Of a stretch of 24,336 nucleotides of DNA, positions 1-6,823 are shown in pieces. How positions within the stretch are numbered: the stretch's first letter is position 1; each line of letters opens with the position of its first letter. Below the pieces are notes generated by a model. That model did not search any database and was not told where the DNA came from. It saw only the letters and a program-made list of their open reading frames with translations. A program made the position numbers and the translations under genes. The stretch comes from Deltaproteobacteria bacterium (lineage in GTDB: Bacteria > Chloroflexota > Dehalococcoidia > Dehalococcoidales > BS750m-G39), in contig JABMRW010000101.1 of the NCBI GenBank assembly GCA_013202445.1, forward strand, positions 1-24,336, in the 5' to 3' direction.

Positions 1-1275
1 CACCTGGCGCACCTCGTCCTTGAACAGGTAGCGCAGCGGCTCCAGCAGCTTTAGCGTCATCGTGGCCGGCAGCCCGCCCACGTTATGGTGGGACTTTATC
101 TTGGCGGCGGCGGTGCTTCCCGAAGAGGCGCTCTCGATGACATCGGGGTAGAGCGTCCCCTGGGCCAGGAAGTCCACCTTACCGATTTTCTTGGCTTCAT
201 CCTCAAATACGTTGATAAACTCCTCGCCGATAATCTTCCTCTTGGTCTCGGGGTCGGTTACCCCTTTCAAACGGTTGAGGAAGCGCTCGCTGGCGTCCAC
301 ATAGACGATATTCATGCCCATATTTAAGCGGAAGGTGTTGAAGGTTCTTTCCACCTCCTCGCGGCGCAGCATGCCGTGGTTGACGAAGATGCAGGTAATC
401 TGGTCGCCGATAGCCTTATGAATGATAGTGGACACCACCGCCGAGTCAACCCCGCCCGATAGGGCGCTGATGACCTTGCCCTTCCCCACCTCTCTCTGGA
501 TTTTGGTAAGACTATCGGTGATGAAGTTGCCCATCGTCCAGTTTCCCTGGCAGCCGCATATGCGGTAGATGAAATTCTTTAAAATAGTCTTGCCTTCGGG
601 GGTGTGGACTACCTCGGGGTGGAACTGGAGACCGAAGATATTCTTATCGTTGCCGATAGCGGCGAAGGGCGAGTTATCGGTGTTAGCCATCACGTTGAAA
701 TCGGGCGGCATCGCTTCGATTTTGTCGCCGTGGCTCATCCACACCGGCGTGGACTGGGGTACGTTGGCGAAGAGGGGCGAATCAAACCCGCCCAGGTTAA
801 GCAGGGCGTGACCGTACTCGCGCTTGGTCCCCGGCGCCACCTGTCCGCCCATCTGGTGGGTGATGACCTGCATCCCGTAGCATATGCCCAGCACAGGCAG
901 GTGGCTCTCGTAGATATAGGATGGCGCCATGGGGGCGTTGGCTTCGTAGACGCTGCCCGGCCCACCGGAAAGGATAAACCCCTTGGGGTTCAGGGGCGCT
1001 ATCTTCTCCCAGGGGGTATCGGGGGAGACCAGTTCGCAGTATACATGGCATTCGCGCACCCTGCGGGCGATGAGCAGGCTGTACTGCGAGCCGAAGTCAA
1101 TAACGATGACAGCCTCGCGCTCGCCGCTGGGGACGGCTTCTTTAGCCGCCGCCGGTTGCTCACCGCTTATCTCTTTAGCGATTTCCAGGTAGGTGGAAAC
1201 CTCGATATCGCCGCTGGTAGACACACGGCGGCTGGCTTTCGGGGATGGTTTTGATTTTGCTTTGCCCTTGGCCAT
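1..1275 (-). CDS. guaA: GMP synthase (glutamine-hydrolysing), 3' end outside window
   Basis: Amidates XMP to GMP with glutamine and ATP, the last step of guanine nucleotide synthesis, in the cytosol. The frame is open for 425 codons and runs off the left border, so roughly the last 100 residues (rest of the dimerisation domain) are missing. The class I glutamine amidotransferase domain begins at DFGSQY (residues 60-65), with nucleophile Cys132 in GICYGMQ and His219/Glu221 in QFHPEV. The ATP-pyrophosphatase P-loop SGGVDS is at about 273-278. Compared with E. coli GuaA, about 45 extra residues rich in Lys, Ser and Ala precede the first domain. The ATG at 1275 has no clear Shine-Dalgarno; a GTG at codon 18 is possible but would still leave an extension. 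The family call is certain; the exact start is less so. Confidence 0.96.
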   Translation of the reverse strand, partial: MAKGKAKSKPSPKASRRVSTSGDIEVSTYLEIAKEISGEQPAAAKEAVPSGEREAVIVIDFGSQYSLLIARRVRECHVYCELVSPDTPWEKIAPLNPKGFILSGGPGSVYEANAPMAPSYIYESHLPVLGICYGMQVITHQMGGQVAPGTKREYGHALLNLGGFDSPLFANVPQSTPVWMSHGDKIEAMPPDFNVMANTDNSPFAAIGNDKNIFGLQFHPEVVHTPEGKTILKNFIYRICGCQGNWTMGNFITDSLTKIQREVGKGKVISALSGGVDSAVVSTIIHKAIGDQITCIFVNHGMLRREEVERTFNTFRLNMGMNIVYVDASERFLNRLKGVTDPETKRKIIGEEFINVFEDEAKKIGKVDFLAQGTLYPDVIESASSGSTAAAKIKSHHNVGGLPATMTLKLLEPLRYLFKDEVRQV

Positions 1276-1289
1276 TTTGTATTGAAAAT

Positions 1290-1318
1290 AGATTACCACT
1301 ATGGCGGGTGGTTGTCAA
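1290..1318 (-). promoter_or_regulatory. guaA promoter
   Basis: On the minus strand a perfect TTGACA (1318-1313) is followed after 17 bp by TAATCT (1295-1290), a weak -10. The predicted transcription start lies only about 8-12 nt before the guaA ATG, which fits the missing Shine-Dalgarno. It lies back to back with the promoter of the plus-strand RAM gene. Confidence 0.5.
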
Positions 1319-1330
1319 AGGATTTACAGC

Positions 1331-1359
1331 TTGCCAGCCGGGCCGATAGGGAATATAAT
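1331..1359 (+). promoter_or_regulatory. Promoter of RAM-domain gene (leaderless)
   Basis: TTGCCA (1331-1336, 5 of 6 to consensus), a 17-bp spacer, then a perfect TATAAT (1354-1359). The expected start of transcription, about 7 nt after the -10, falls on or next to the ATG at 1368. No Shine-Dalgarno is visible, so the message is probably leaderless. Confidence 0.65.
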
Positions 1360-1367
1360 ATCGATGT

Positions 1368-1601
1368 ATGATAAAGGGCTATCTTCTCATCAAGCTGGTC
1401 CCCGGCCTGGAATCCAGTGCTCTGTCCCAGATTCGTGCCATTCCCGGCGTCACCGATTTGAACCTGGTGTTCGGGGGTTGGGATGCCATCGCCACTGCTG
1501 AAGCCAAGAGCCTCTTTGAACTGTCCCGGATAATCGTCGGCGAAGTGCGCAGTGTTCAGGGTGTCCAGGATACGTCGACGCTGGTGCAGGGCGAACTATA
1601 A
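1368..1601 (+). CDS. Stand-alone Lrp/AsnC ligand-binding (RAM) domain protein
   Basis: A 77-residue protein that is only the C-terminal effector-binding domain of Lrp/AsnC regulators, with the beta-alpha-beta-beta-alpha-beta pattern. It starts with a strand YLLIKLVPG, continues with a helix and the turn GVTDLNLVFGGWDAIA, and ends in QGVQDTSTLVQGEL. There is no helix-turn-helix, so it is unlikely to bind DNA alone. Such SraA/RAM-type proteins form ring oligomers that bind amino acids and may modulate full-length Lrp proteins or enzymes; the ligand cannot be read from the sequence. It is transcribed divergently from guaA. The ATG at 1368 is favoured by the promoter position and by the domain starting at residue 2. 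Confidence 0.88.
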   Translation: MIKGYLLIKLVPGLESSALSQIRAIPGVTDLNLVFGGWDAIATAEAKSLFELSRIIVGEVRSVQGVQDTSTLVQGEL

Positions 1602-1602
1602 G

Positions 1603-1616
1603 CGGCTTTTTAGCCG
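1603..1616. terminator. Short hairpin between convergent genes
   Basis: CGGCT, loop TTTT, AGCCG: a 5-bp stem just after the stop of the RAM gene and before the convergent ferritin-like gene. No U-tract follows on either strand, so this is at best a weak terminator. Confidence 0.25.
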
Positions 1617-1635
1617 GATAGGGCAGGGGGCGAAA

Positions 1636-2121
1636 TTAAAGAGCCGCCAGCTTCTTTTTGAGCTCCGAGAGCTGCCTTAGGTGTGATTTTTCCTCGGCGA
1701 TTATATTATCTACCGTCGCCTGCGCCCTCTGGGGCATTATCTCTTTCATCTCGTAGTAAAAGAGAATCGAGTCCTTTTCCGCCCGGATAGCCAGTTCCAG
1801 GGCGGCGGCGTCGCTCTCGGCCTGGGCAGCCATTTCGCTGGTGACCAGGTCGTCGCTGAAAACAGCGCTGTCAACCAGCGCCCTTAGGTAGGCGGTATAC
1901 TGCCCGCTCTCATCGGCGGAAATCTGGAATTTATCGGCTCCGGCCAGCATAGCCTTAAAGGTCTCAATGTGGCCCCGCTCCATATCGGCCAGATAGTTAA
2001 AGACCTCGCGGGCGGCTTCTTTCTGGGTTGACTTGGCCATGACATCGTAGAAGACAATACCCCGCCCCTCAATCCCGATGGCGATATTAATCAGCTCACT
2101 GCCGGAAAAAGAGATTGACAT
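1636..2121 (-). CDS. Rubrerythrin-type ferritin-like diiron protein
   Basis: A 161-residue four-helix-bundle protein. The helices carry the diiron ligand pattern: Glu in IGIEGRGIVFYDVM (helix 1), ExxH in MERGHIE (helix 2), Glu in IRAEKDSILFYYEM (helix 3) and ExxH in AEEKSHL (helix 4). These fit a two-iron site that in rubrerythrins reduces peroxide or oxidises Fe(II). There is no C-terminal rubredoxin domain; the Cys4 electron donor is supplied by the rubredoxin fusion upstream in the same run of genes. It is last in the minus-strand cluster, 36 nt after the 279-residue ferritin-like gene. The Shine-Dalgarno is poor (a G-run about 15 nt before the ATG). The exact substrate is unknown. Confidence 0.85.
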   Translation of the reverse strand: MSISFSGSELINIAIGIEGRGIVFYDVMAKSTQKEAAREVFNYLADMERGHIETFKAMLAGADKFQISADESGQYTAYLRALVDSAVFSDDLVTSEMAAQAESDAAALELAIRAEKDSILFYYEMKEIMPQRAQATVDNIIAEEKSHLRQLSELKKKLAAL

Positions 2122-2157
2122 TTGGCTTAGTGCCCCCCTTCTTAAATATAGGTCAGG

Positions 2158-2997
2158 CTATTTTTCCTCTTCTTTGAGCAGGTCGGTAAATACGTCGGTG
2201 TGGTAGATTTCGTGGTCCCTTATGCGAATCAGCAATTTTTTAAGGCCGGGGTCTTTTATCTTTTTGGCGGCGCGGTCGTAGGCCTCGGCTACTTCCTTCT
2301 CTATCTTAATGTCGGCCCGCAGCATATCGACGGTCTTCCTGGAGCGGTCGACTTTGGTATGCTCTATTACGGGGTGGCTGCCGCCGCCGATTATCTCCTC
2401 CGCCAGCCAGCCCAGGTGCTGCATCTCGTTGATGGCCTGGTCCTGCAGATCCTTATTGGTCTCGGCATTGGGCGATAGATAGGATTGAAGCAGGTACTGG
2501 AGGATGACGGTGTACTCGTGCTCGATGCCCCAGTTAAGCACCTCGGTGACCTCGTCCTTTTTGTCGCCCCGGAGGTCGGTAGACCTCTCCTTCTTGGCTT
2601 TATCCACGAAGTGGACGAAATCGCCCCGGTGGGACTCTTCGTCGGAGAGGATACGCTTGAGCAGCCGTTTTAGCTTGGGGTCGTCGATAGCTTTGATGTG
2701 TTCTTTGTAGAGCTTAATGGCGTCGTCTTCCTGCAGTATGTCGTTACTCATCCAGTCCGATACCGCCTTGCCCCCCGTCCGCATCACCCCCCGCTCCAGG
2801 CTGGGGGTACCGCCCAGCTCGGCGACGGTCTCGGCCAGCCAGTCCAGGTGGCGCATCTCCTCCCGGGCCAGAGCCTCAATCTCGCAGGACATCTCGCCCT
2901 CGCCCATGGCGTAGGCGTGGCTCAGGTACTGGATGATGGCGGCGTGCTCTCCCTCGATGTCCTGGTTAAGCATCTCGATGATTTTCTGTTTGTCCAT
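2158..2997 (-). CDS. Tandem-duplicated ferritin-like/bacterioferritin-type protein
   Basis: 279 residues made of two homologous four-helix ferritin-like units in one chain. Unit 1 (about 1-130) has IEGEHAAIIQYL, then AREEMRHLDWLAE, then DEESHRGDF. Unit 2 (about 148-279) repeats the order with IEHEYTVILQYL, INEMQHLGWLAEE and DHEIYHTD. Both keep Glu and ExxH diiron ligands. Single-unit relatives are about 130-170 residues, so this is a fused pair, probably a pseudo-dimer. Likely role: iron oxidation or storage, or peroxide removal, in an oxygen-sensitive cell. A strong Shine-Dalgarno (GGGGAGG, 5 nt before ATG) supports the start. Function beyond the diiron fold is inference. Confidence 0.85.
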   Translation of the reverse strand: MDKQKIIEMLNQDIEGEHAAIIQYLSHAYAMGEGEMSCEIEALAREEMRHLDWLAETVAELGGTPSLERGVMRTGGKAVSDWMSNDILQEDDAIKLYKEHIKAIDDPKLKRLLKRILSDEESHRGDFVHFVDKAKKERSTDLRGDKKDEVTEVLNWGIEHEYTVILQYLLQSYLSPNAETNKDLQDQAINEMQHLGWLAEEIIGGGSHPVIEHTKVDRSRKTVDMLRADIKIEKEVAEAYDRAAKKIKDPGLKKLLIRIRDHEIYHTDVFTDLLKEEEK

Positions 2998-3039
2998 TAA
3001 TTCCTCCCCGATTATTATTTCTAGGATTATTATTTCTGG

Positions 3040-3276
3040 CTACTTTTTATCGATGCCCTTTAGTTGCTCCCACTTTTCCTTCCCCAGGCACTGGGGCGCT
3101 GAGGTGCACCACTCAATACAGGAGGGCACCTTCTCCTTGTAGACATACTTCTTGCACTTGGGGCACTTCACCCGCATCTCGTCGGAGAATATTTCCACCT
3201 CGGCGCCGCAGTTAGGGCACTTATGCACTGATACCCGGAGGTTTCTTGTGTCCTGCCCGGGACATTTGCTCTCCAT
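3040..3276 (-). CDS. Small Cys-rich zinc-ribbon protein
   Basis: 78 residues. A zinc ribbon is formed by CPNC (about 20-23) and CPKC (about 38-41), followed by a second Cys patch, SCIEWCTSAPQCLG, near 53-66. This Cys-rich tail is also seen at the C-termini of other anaerobe proteins and may hold a second metal or a disulfide. No catalytic domain. It lies 6 nt after the stop of the flavin reductase-rubredoxin gene, so it is almost certainly cotranscribed with it. Role unknown; a metal-binding or adaptor protein for the neighbouring redox enzymes is a guess. Confidence 0.75.
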   Translation of the reverse strand: MESKCPGQDTRNLRVSVHKCPNCGAEVEIFSDEMRVKCPKCKKYVYKEKVPSCIEWCTSAPQCLGKEKWEQLKGIDKK

Positions 3277-3282
3277 AACCGG

Positions 3283-3972
3283 CTATTCCTCTACTTTTTC
3301 AAACTGGCTCTTATCCGCTCCGCAGACAGGGCAGACCCAGTCGTCGGGTAACTTTTCAAAGGGTGTTCCCAGCGTTACACCGCCCTCGGGGTCGCCAAAC
3401 TCGGGGTCGTAGACGTAGTCGCAGACGCTGCACTTGTATTTGGCCATTTTAGATGCCACCTCCTTCTTCTCCTTGTGATAGCTGGGGGCGGTCTTGGGGG
3501 TGGTGCCCCGTTTGACCAGGTGGTAGTAGGCATAGGTCATGGGCTCGCCCTCCCCTAGAATTTCGGCCCCCGCCAGCTCCCCGACGAAAATGGTGTGTGT
3601 GCCCACATCCAGTTCTTTGCTTACTTTAACCTCCAGAAAGGCCAGTGCGTGGTCGGTAACTATCGGCGCCCCGGTCTCACCCAGTATATAATTTAGGCCT
3701 TTAAGCTTGTCCACCTCCCGCCCTGACTTGAAGCCGAAGTGGCCGATAAAAGCCAGCGGCGTATCTGTGGCCAGTACGGAAGCGGTAAAGACCCGGCTTG
3801 CTTTAATAAACTCATGGGTCAGGTTTTCTTTATTAATAATCACGCCGATAGCCGGCGGCTCGGCGGTTACCTGAGTCACCGTGTTGGCCACCTGCCCGTT
3901 GAACCGCTTGCCTTTCTTGGAGCAGACGATATAAAGTCCGTAGCCTATGGTATGCAGCGCACTGGTATCCAT
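3283..3972 (-). CDS. hrb: Flavin reductase-rubredoxin fusion (high-molecular-weight rubredoxin)
   Basis: 229 residues in two modules. Residues 1 to about 165 are an FMN-binding split-barrel flavin reductase domain (family of NADH:flavin reductases and flavoredoxin). Residues 177-229 are a complete rubredoxin with CSVC (181/184) and CPVC (214/217) and the usual YDPEFGDPEGG turn. The same architecture is the Hrb protein of acetogens, where it takes electrons from NAD(P)H and passes them to flavodiiron proteins or rubrerythrins. In this operon the natural acceptors would be the three ferritin-like diiron proteins, which lack a rubredoxin of their own. The symbol follows the Moorella name and is by architecture only. 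Confidence 0.88.
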   Translation of the reverse strand: MDTSALHTIGYGLYIVCSKKGKRFNGQVANTVTQVTAEPPAIGVIINKENLTHEFIKASRVFTASVLATDTPLAFIGHFGFKSGREVDKLKGLNYILGETGAPIVTDHALAFLEVKVSKELDVGTHTIFVGELAGAEILGEGEPMTYAYYHLVKRGTTPKTAPSYHKEKKEVASKMAKYKCSVCDYVYDPEFGDPEGGVTLGTPFEKLPDDWVCPVCGADKSQFEKVEE

Positions 3973-3993
3973 CTCTCGCCTCGCTTACACTTC

Positions 3994-4224
3994 TTATTTA
4001 GCTTTCCTGACGTATGCTTTATATTCCCCATGTTCCTCCTCAATCCCCAGCATCTCATTGCCGGTGATGCGGCACCAGGCGGGCATATCCTCCTTTATCC
4101 CCTTATCGTCGGCCAGGACTTCCAGCACCTGCCCCGGCTTCAGCTCCTTGATCTTTTTGGCGGTCTGGTAAATAGGCATGGGGCAATAGAGTCCAACGCA
4201 GTCCAGAGTGGCGTCCGCTTTCAT
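3994..4224 (-). CDS. TusA/SirA-family sulfur carrier protein
   Basis: 76 residues with the TusA-family signature CVGLYCPMPI near the N-terminus: Cys15 in the CPxP motif (CPMP) normally carries a persulfide. An extra Cys precedes it (LDCVG), and another occurs at AWCRITG. The fold expected is beta-alpha-beta-alpha-beta-beta. TusA proteins relay sulfur from a cysteine desulfurase or other persulfide source to tRNA thiolation, cofactor synthesis or dissimilatory sulfur enzymes. Here it is next to IscU and a NifS-like protein, so a sulfur relay for Fe-S assembly is a reasonable inference. The Shine-Dalgarno AAGGAGG lies 7 nt before the ATG. Confidence 0.87.
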   Translation of the reverse strand: MKADATLDCVGLYCPMPIYQTAKKIKELKPGQVLEVLADDKGIKEDMPAWCRITGNEMLGIEEEHGEYKAYVRKAK

Positions 4225-4252
4225 TGCCCGGCCTCCTTCATGGCAGCCCTCC

Positions 4253-4450
4253 CTATTTCTCCTCCAGCTTACCCCCGCACTGGGGGCAGGTTTCGGCTTC
4301 CCTGGGCACGGCTATCTGGCAGCTGGGACAGTAGCGCAGGGTCACGCCGCAGGGCTTGCAGTAGGGTAACACCGACAGGGTAATCTCTTCGTCGCAGTAG
4401 GGGCAGGAACACCTCTTCTCCACCGATTTTGACTCTTTACTCTCTTTCAT
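4253..4450 (-). CDS. Double zinc-ribbon small protein
   Basis: 65 residues, after a charged lead of about 12 residues almost entirely four CxxC knuckles: CPYC, CKPC, CPSC and CPQC. Four pairs make two zinc ribbons. The start codon overlaps the stop of the upstream iscU-like gene by 4 nt (ATGA), which indicates translational coupling. No catalytic residues are visible. It could bind zinc or, given its place directly after the scaffold protein, an Fe-S cluster or iron; which one cannot be told from the sequence. Confidence 0.75.
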   Translation of the reverse strand: MKESKESKSVEKRCSCPYCDEEITLSVLPYCKPCGVTLRYCPSCQIAVPREAETCPQCGGKLEEK

Positions 4451-4854
4451 TTCTTTCCCCCTTTTTGGCTCTTGGCCGCCTTGCCCTGCTTCTTCAGGTA
4501 GTTGTCGATAGCCTTATTCAGGGCCTGGGCGCCCAGGTTGGAGCAGTGAAATTTGTTCTTGGGCAGCCCCTCCAACTGCTTGGCCACCAGCGCCGGTGTT
4601 ATCTTCTTGGCCTCTTCCAGGGTCTTACCCATGGCCATCTCGCTGACCATGCTGGAAACGGCGATGGCGGCGCCGCAGCCGAAGGTCTTGTACTTGACGT
4701 CGCTGATGTGATTATTATCGACCTTGATGTAGAAGGTCATCATGTCCCCGCAGACGGGATTACCCACCTCGCCCACGCCGTCGGCTTTCTCTATCTCGCC
4801 CACATTGCGGGGGTTCATAAAGTGCTCCATCACTTTTTCATTGTAAACCGGCAT
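4447..4854 (-). CDS. iscU: IscU/NifU-type Fe-S cluster scaffold protein
   Basis: 135 residues, matching the NifU N-terminal/IscU domain. It has the three cluster-ligand cysteines: Cys35 in NPVCGD (with the adjacent Asp), the Cys in TFGCGAAIA, and the Cys in KFHCSNLG. [2Fe-2S] and [4Fe-4S] clusters are built on it before transfer to target proteins. There is no C-terminal Nfu domain and no LPPVK motif for the HscA chaperone, as is usual for the short NifU-like scaffolds of anaerobes. The Lys/Gly-rich tail (last 12 or so residues) is shared in style with the tail of the upstream NifS-like protein. It starts 1 nt after that gene ends. Confidence 0.92.
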   Translation of the reverse strand: MPVYNEKVMEHFMNPRNVGEIEKADGVGEVGNPVCGDMMTFYIKVDNNHISDVKYKTFGCGAAIAVSSMVSEMAMGKTLEEAKKITPALVAKQLEGLPKNKFHCSNLGAQALNKAIDNYLKKQGKAAKSQKGGKK

Positions 4855-4855
4855 T

Positions 4856-6046
4856 TTATTTCTTCCCCCCTTTCTTAGCTTTGAGGAATTTGGAATATAA
4901 CGGTGACATCTGCCGCAGCTTGTCCACGATGGGCGGCATTGTTTCTAATACATAGTCGACATCCCCCACGGTGCTGTCCAGGCCAAAGCTGAAGAGGAGC
5001 GACCCCTGGGCTATCTCGTGAGGAATCCCCATGGCGATGAGGACATGAGAGGCTTTGAGCGCCCGGGAGGTACAGGCCGAGCCGCTGGAGACGGCTATTC
5101 CCTGGCTGTTTAGCAGCATAAGCATAGCCTCCCCCTCGATGAACTCGATGCAAAAGCTGGCATGGCCGGGCAGGCGTTGGGTGGGGTGTCCGGTGACTAT
5201 CACGTGCTCGATGCCGTCTGGCAGGCCGGCGATTAGCCTGTCACGCAGGGCGGAGAGGCGTTTTGCCCTGGCCCCCATCTCGGCTTTTGCCAGTTCGGCC
5301 GCCTTCCCCAGCCCTACGATGGCCGGCACATCCTCGGTTCCGGCTCTTCTTCCCCCCTCCTGCACCCCGCCGTCGAGGAAGGGGATGATGCGCACCCCCT
5401 TCTTTAGCCAGAGGGCGCCGGCGCCCTTCGGCCCGTAGAACTGGTTACCGGCCAGGCTCAGGGCATCCACCCCCAGCTCCATGACATCTATGGGTATCGT
5501 GCCGGCGGTGGCTACGGCGTCGGTGTGAAAGATAGCCCCGCTTTTCTTCACCACCCCGGCTATTTCTTTAATCGGCTCAATGGTGCCCACCTCGCTGTTG
5601 GCGTGCATAATGGAGACGAGGACGGTGTCCTTCCTCAGGCTTCGGGATACTTTATCGGGGTCAACTATTCCGTGCTTGTCCACCGGCACCTCGGTAACCT
5701 CAAAGCCCCACTTCTCCAGGGTTTTGGCCGAGTGCAGTACCGAGAAGTGCTCAATGGCTGAAACGACAATATGCTTGCCTTTAGACTGCTGGGCCAGGGC
5801 CAGCCCTTTAACGGCGAAGTTATTGGACTCGGTGCCGCTGGCGGTGAAGATAATCTCCTCCGCCTCCCCCCCGATGAGATCGGCTACTTTACCACGGGCG
5901 TCCTCTACAACCTCCCTGGCTTTATCCCCCCAGTTATGCAGGGACTGGACATTGCCGTAGGCGTCCTTGAAATAGGGCAGCATAGCCTCGAGCACCTCGG
6001 GCAGTACCGGTGTGGTGGCAACGTAGTCCAGGTAGACCTCTCTCAT
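4856..6046 (-). CDS. NifS/IscS-like protein lacking the PLP lysine
   Basis: 396 residues, full length for class I cysteine desulfurases. Conserved features are present: TASGTESNN, His100, Asn150, the PLP-nitrogen ligand Asp176 in HTDAV, GPKG, RAGTED and the loop cysteine Cys325 in SSGSACTS. The Schiff-base motif is not: where IscS has His-Lys before xxGPKG, this protein has Asn201-Gln202 (codons AAC CAG, 5441-5446). Ala179 replaces the conserved Gln, and LDYVATTP replaces LDYNATTP. Without the lysine, normal PLP chemistry is unlikely. Archaeoglobus fulgidus IscS, which lacks the same lysine, is reported to have no desulfurase activity but to supply a cysteine cluster ligand to IscU. A similar role as IscU partner is inferred here. 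A strong GGAGG sits 6 nt before the ATG. Confidence 0.93.
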   Translation of the reverse strand: MREVYLDYVATTPVLPEVLEAMLPYFKDAYGNVQSLHNWGDKAREVVEDARGKVADLIGGEAEEIIFTASGTESNNFAVKGLALAQQSKGKHIVVSAIEHFSVLHSAKTLEKWGFEVTEVPVDKHGIVDPDKVSRSLRKDTVLVSIMHANSEVGTIEPIKEIAGVVKKSGAIFHTDAVATAGTIPIDVMELGVDALSLAGNQFYGPKGAGALWLKKGVRIIPFLDGGVQEGGRRAGTEDVPAIVGLGKAAELAKAEMGARAKRLSALRDRLIAGLPDGIEHVIVTGHPTQRLPGHASFCIEFIEGEAMLMLLNSQGIAVSSGSACTSRALKASHVLIAMGIPHEIAQGSLLFSFGLDSTVGDVDYVLETMPPIVDKLRQMSPLYSKFLKAKKGGKK

Positions 6047-6068
6047 CTACTACCTCCGAAATGGTTAT

Positions 6069-6605
6069 TTAACCCCCGTCCAGGGAGTGGTGCTCCTTCT
6101 CAACGAACCAGGCGGCGGGGTCTTTGAGGTATTCGTAATAGTCGAGCAGAACTATGTGGTGCTCCTTCTCCTGGGCGGACAGGGTCTGGTAAAATTCCCT
6201 CTCGGCGTCATAGGTGGCCGCCTGCTCCTGCTGCTTGTAGAAATCGTAGGTTTCATTCTCCATGTCCATGGCTTTCTTGACGGCGTCAAGCTCGCTGGCC
6301 GCCGCCTTGTCATTGGAGCCTCCTTGTCCGGCAGCCCGGGCGAATATAGTTCTTAAGTTCCGGCCGCCGTCCGCTTCAAAATCGGTTTTAGGCCAGTCGT
6401 TTTCCTTGCGTATGGCGTTATATATCTGCTCGAACTTCTGGCGGTGAATGTCTTCCTCGGCCGCCAGCGTTTTAAGCAGCTTCTTACCCAGCTCGTTACC
6501 GCTTTGCTGGCTGGCTTTCAGATAGTATGCCTTGCCGTCGATTTCCATCTGGATGGCAGTCTGGAGTGCTTTCAGGGTCCTGTCCTGCTCGCTTCCGGTT
6601 GTCAT
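6069..6605 (-). CDS. Rubrerythrin-like ferritin-family protein
   Basis: 178 residues with two helix pairs typical of rubrerythrin diiron bundles: MEIDGKAYYL plus AEEDIH, then MENETYDFYK plus AQEKEHH. Each pair provides Glu and ExxH ligands. A flexible Gly/Asn/Ala-rich linker (about 80-103) joins the halves. The C-terminus has a DYYEYLKDPAAWF segment common in this family. There is no rubredoxin domain. It is the first gene of the minus-strand redox cluster, 22 nt before the NifS-like gene, with an AAGGGG Shine-Dalgarno before the ATG. Likely peroxide reductase or iron-handling protein; donor probably the rubredoxin fusion downstream. Confidence 0.87.
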   Translation of the reverse strand: MTTGSEQDRTLKALQTAIQMEIDGKAYYLKASQQSGNELGKKLLKTLAAEEDIHRQKFEQIYNAIRKENDWPKTDFEADGGRNLRTIFARAAGQGGSNDKAAASELDAVKKAMDMENETYDFYKQQEQAATYDAEREFYQTLSAQEKEHHIVLLDYYEYLKDPAAWFVEKEHHSLDGG

Positions 6606-6745
6606 AGACTCACCCCTTCCGGTTTAATTTCGCAATAAACCCTCACCCACCCCGGTTGCTGCTACCATAATACACAAAAAACAGTGACAAAATCATAAAA
6701 TCAGGGGGAATAAATCTTACAAAGTTATCACATTTCGCCGTTTGG

Positions 6746-6823
6746 CTAGAGCTCTATCAGTATCAGGCCGTCCTTGACCTGCGCCTTGTAAACGGTAAGT
6801 GCCCTGGGTGACTTGAGGGCTTT
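6746..6823 (-). pseudogene. Possible C-terminal remnant of a Rieske ferredoxin
   Basis: In a 430-bp stretch between genes, 25 minus-strand codons ending in TAG read KALKSPRALTVYKAQVKDG then LILIEL. The pattern (G-K-A-L, P, L-x-x-Y, V-x-D-G, alternating hydrophobics) resembles the final strands of Rieske/NirD-type [2Fe-2S] proteins. An in-frame TAA lies about 36 codons upstream, and none of the CxH or CxxH cluster motifs remain. If real it is a relic only. The rest of 6606-7036 shows no other coding signal apart from the promoter listed at 6960. Confidence 0.35.
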
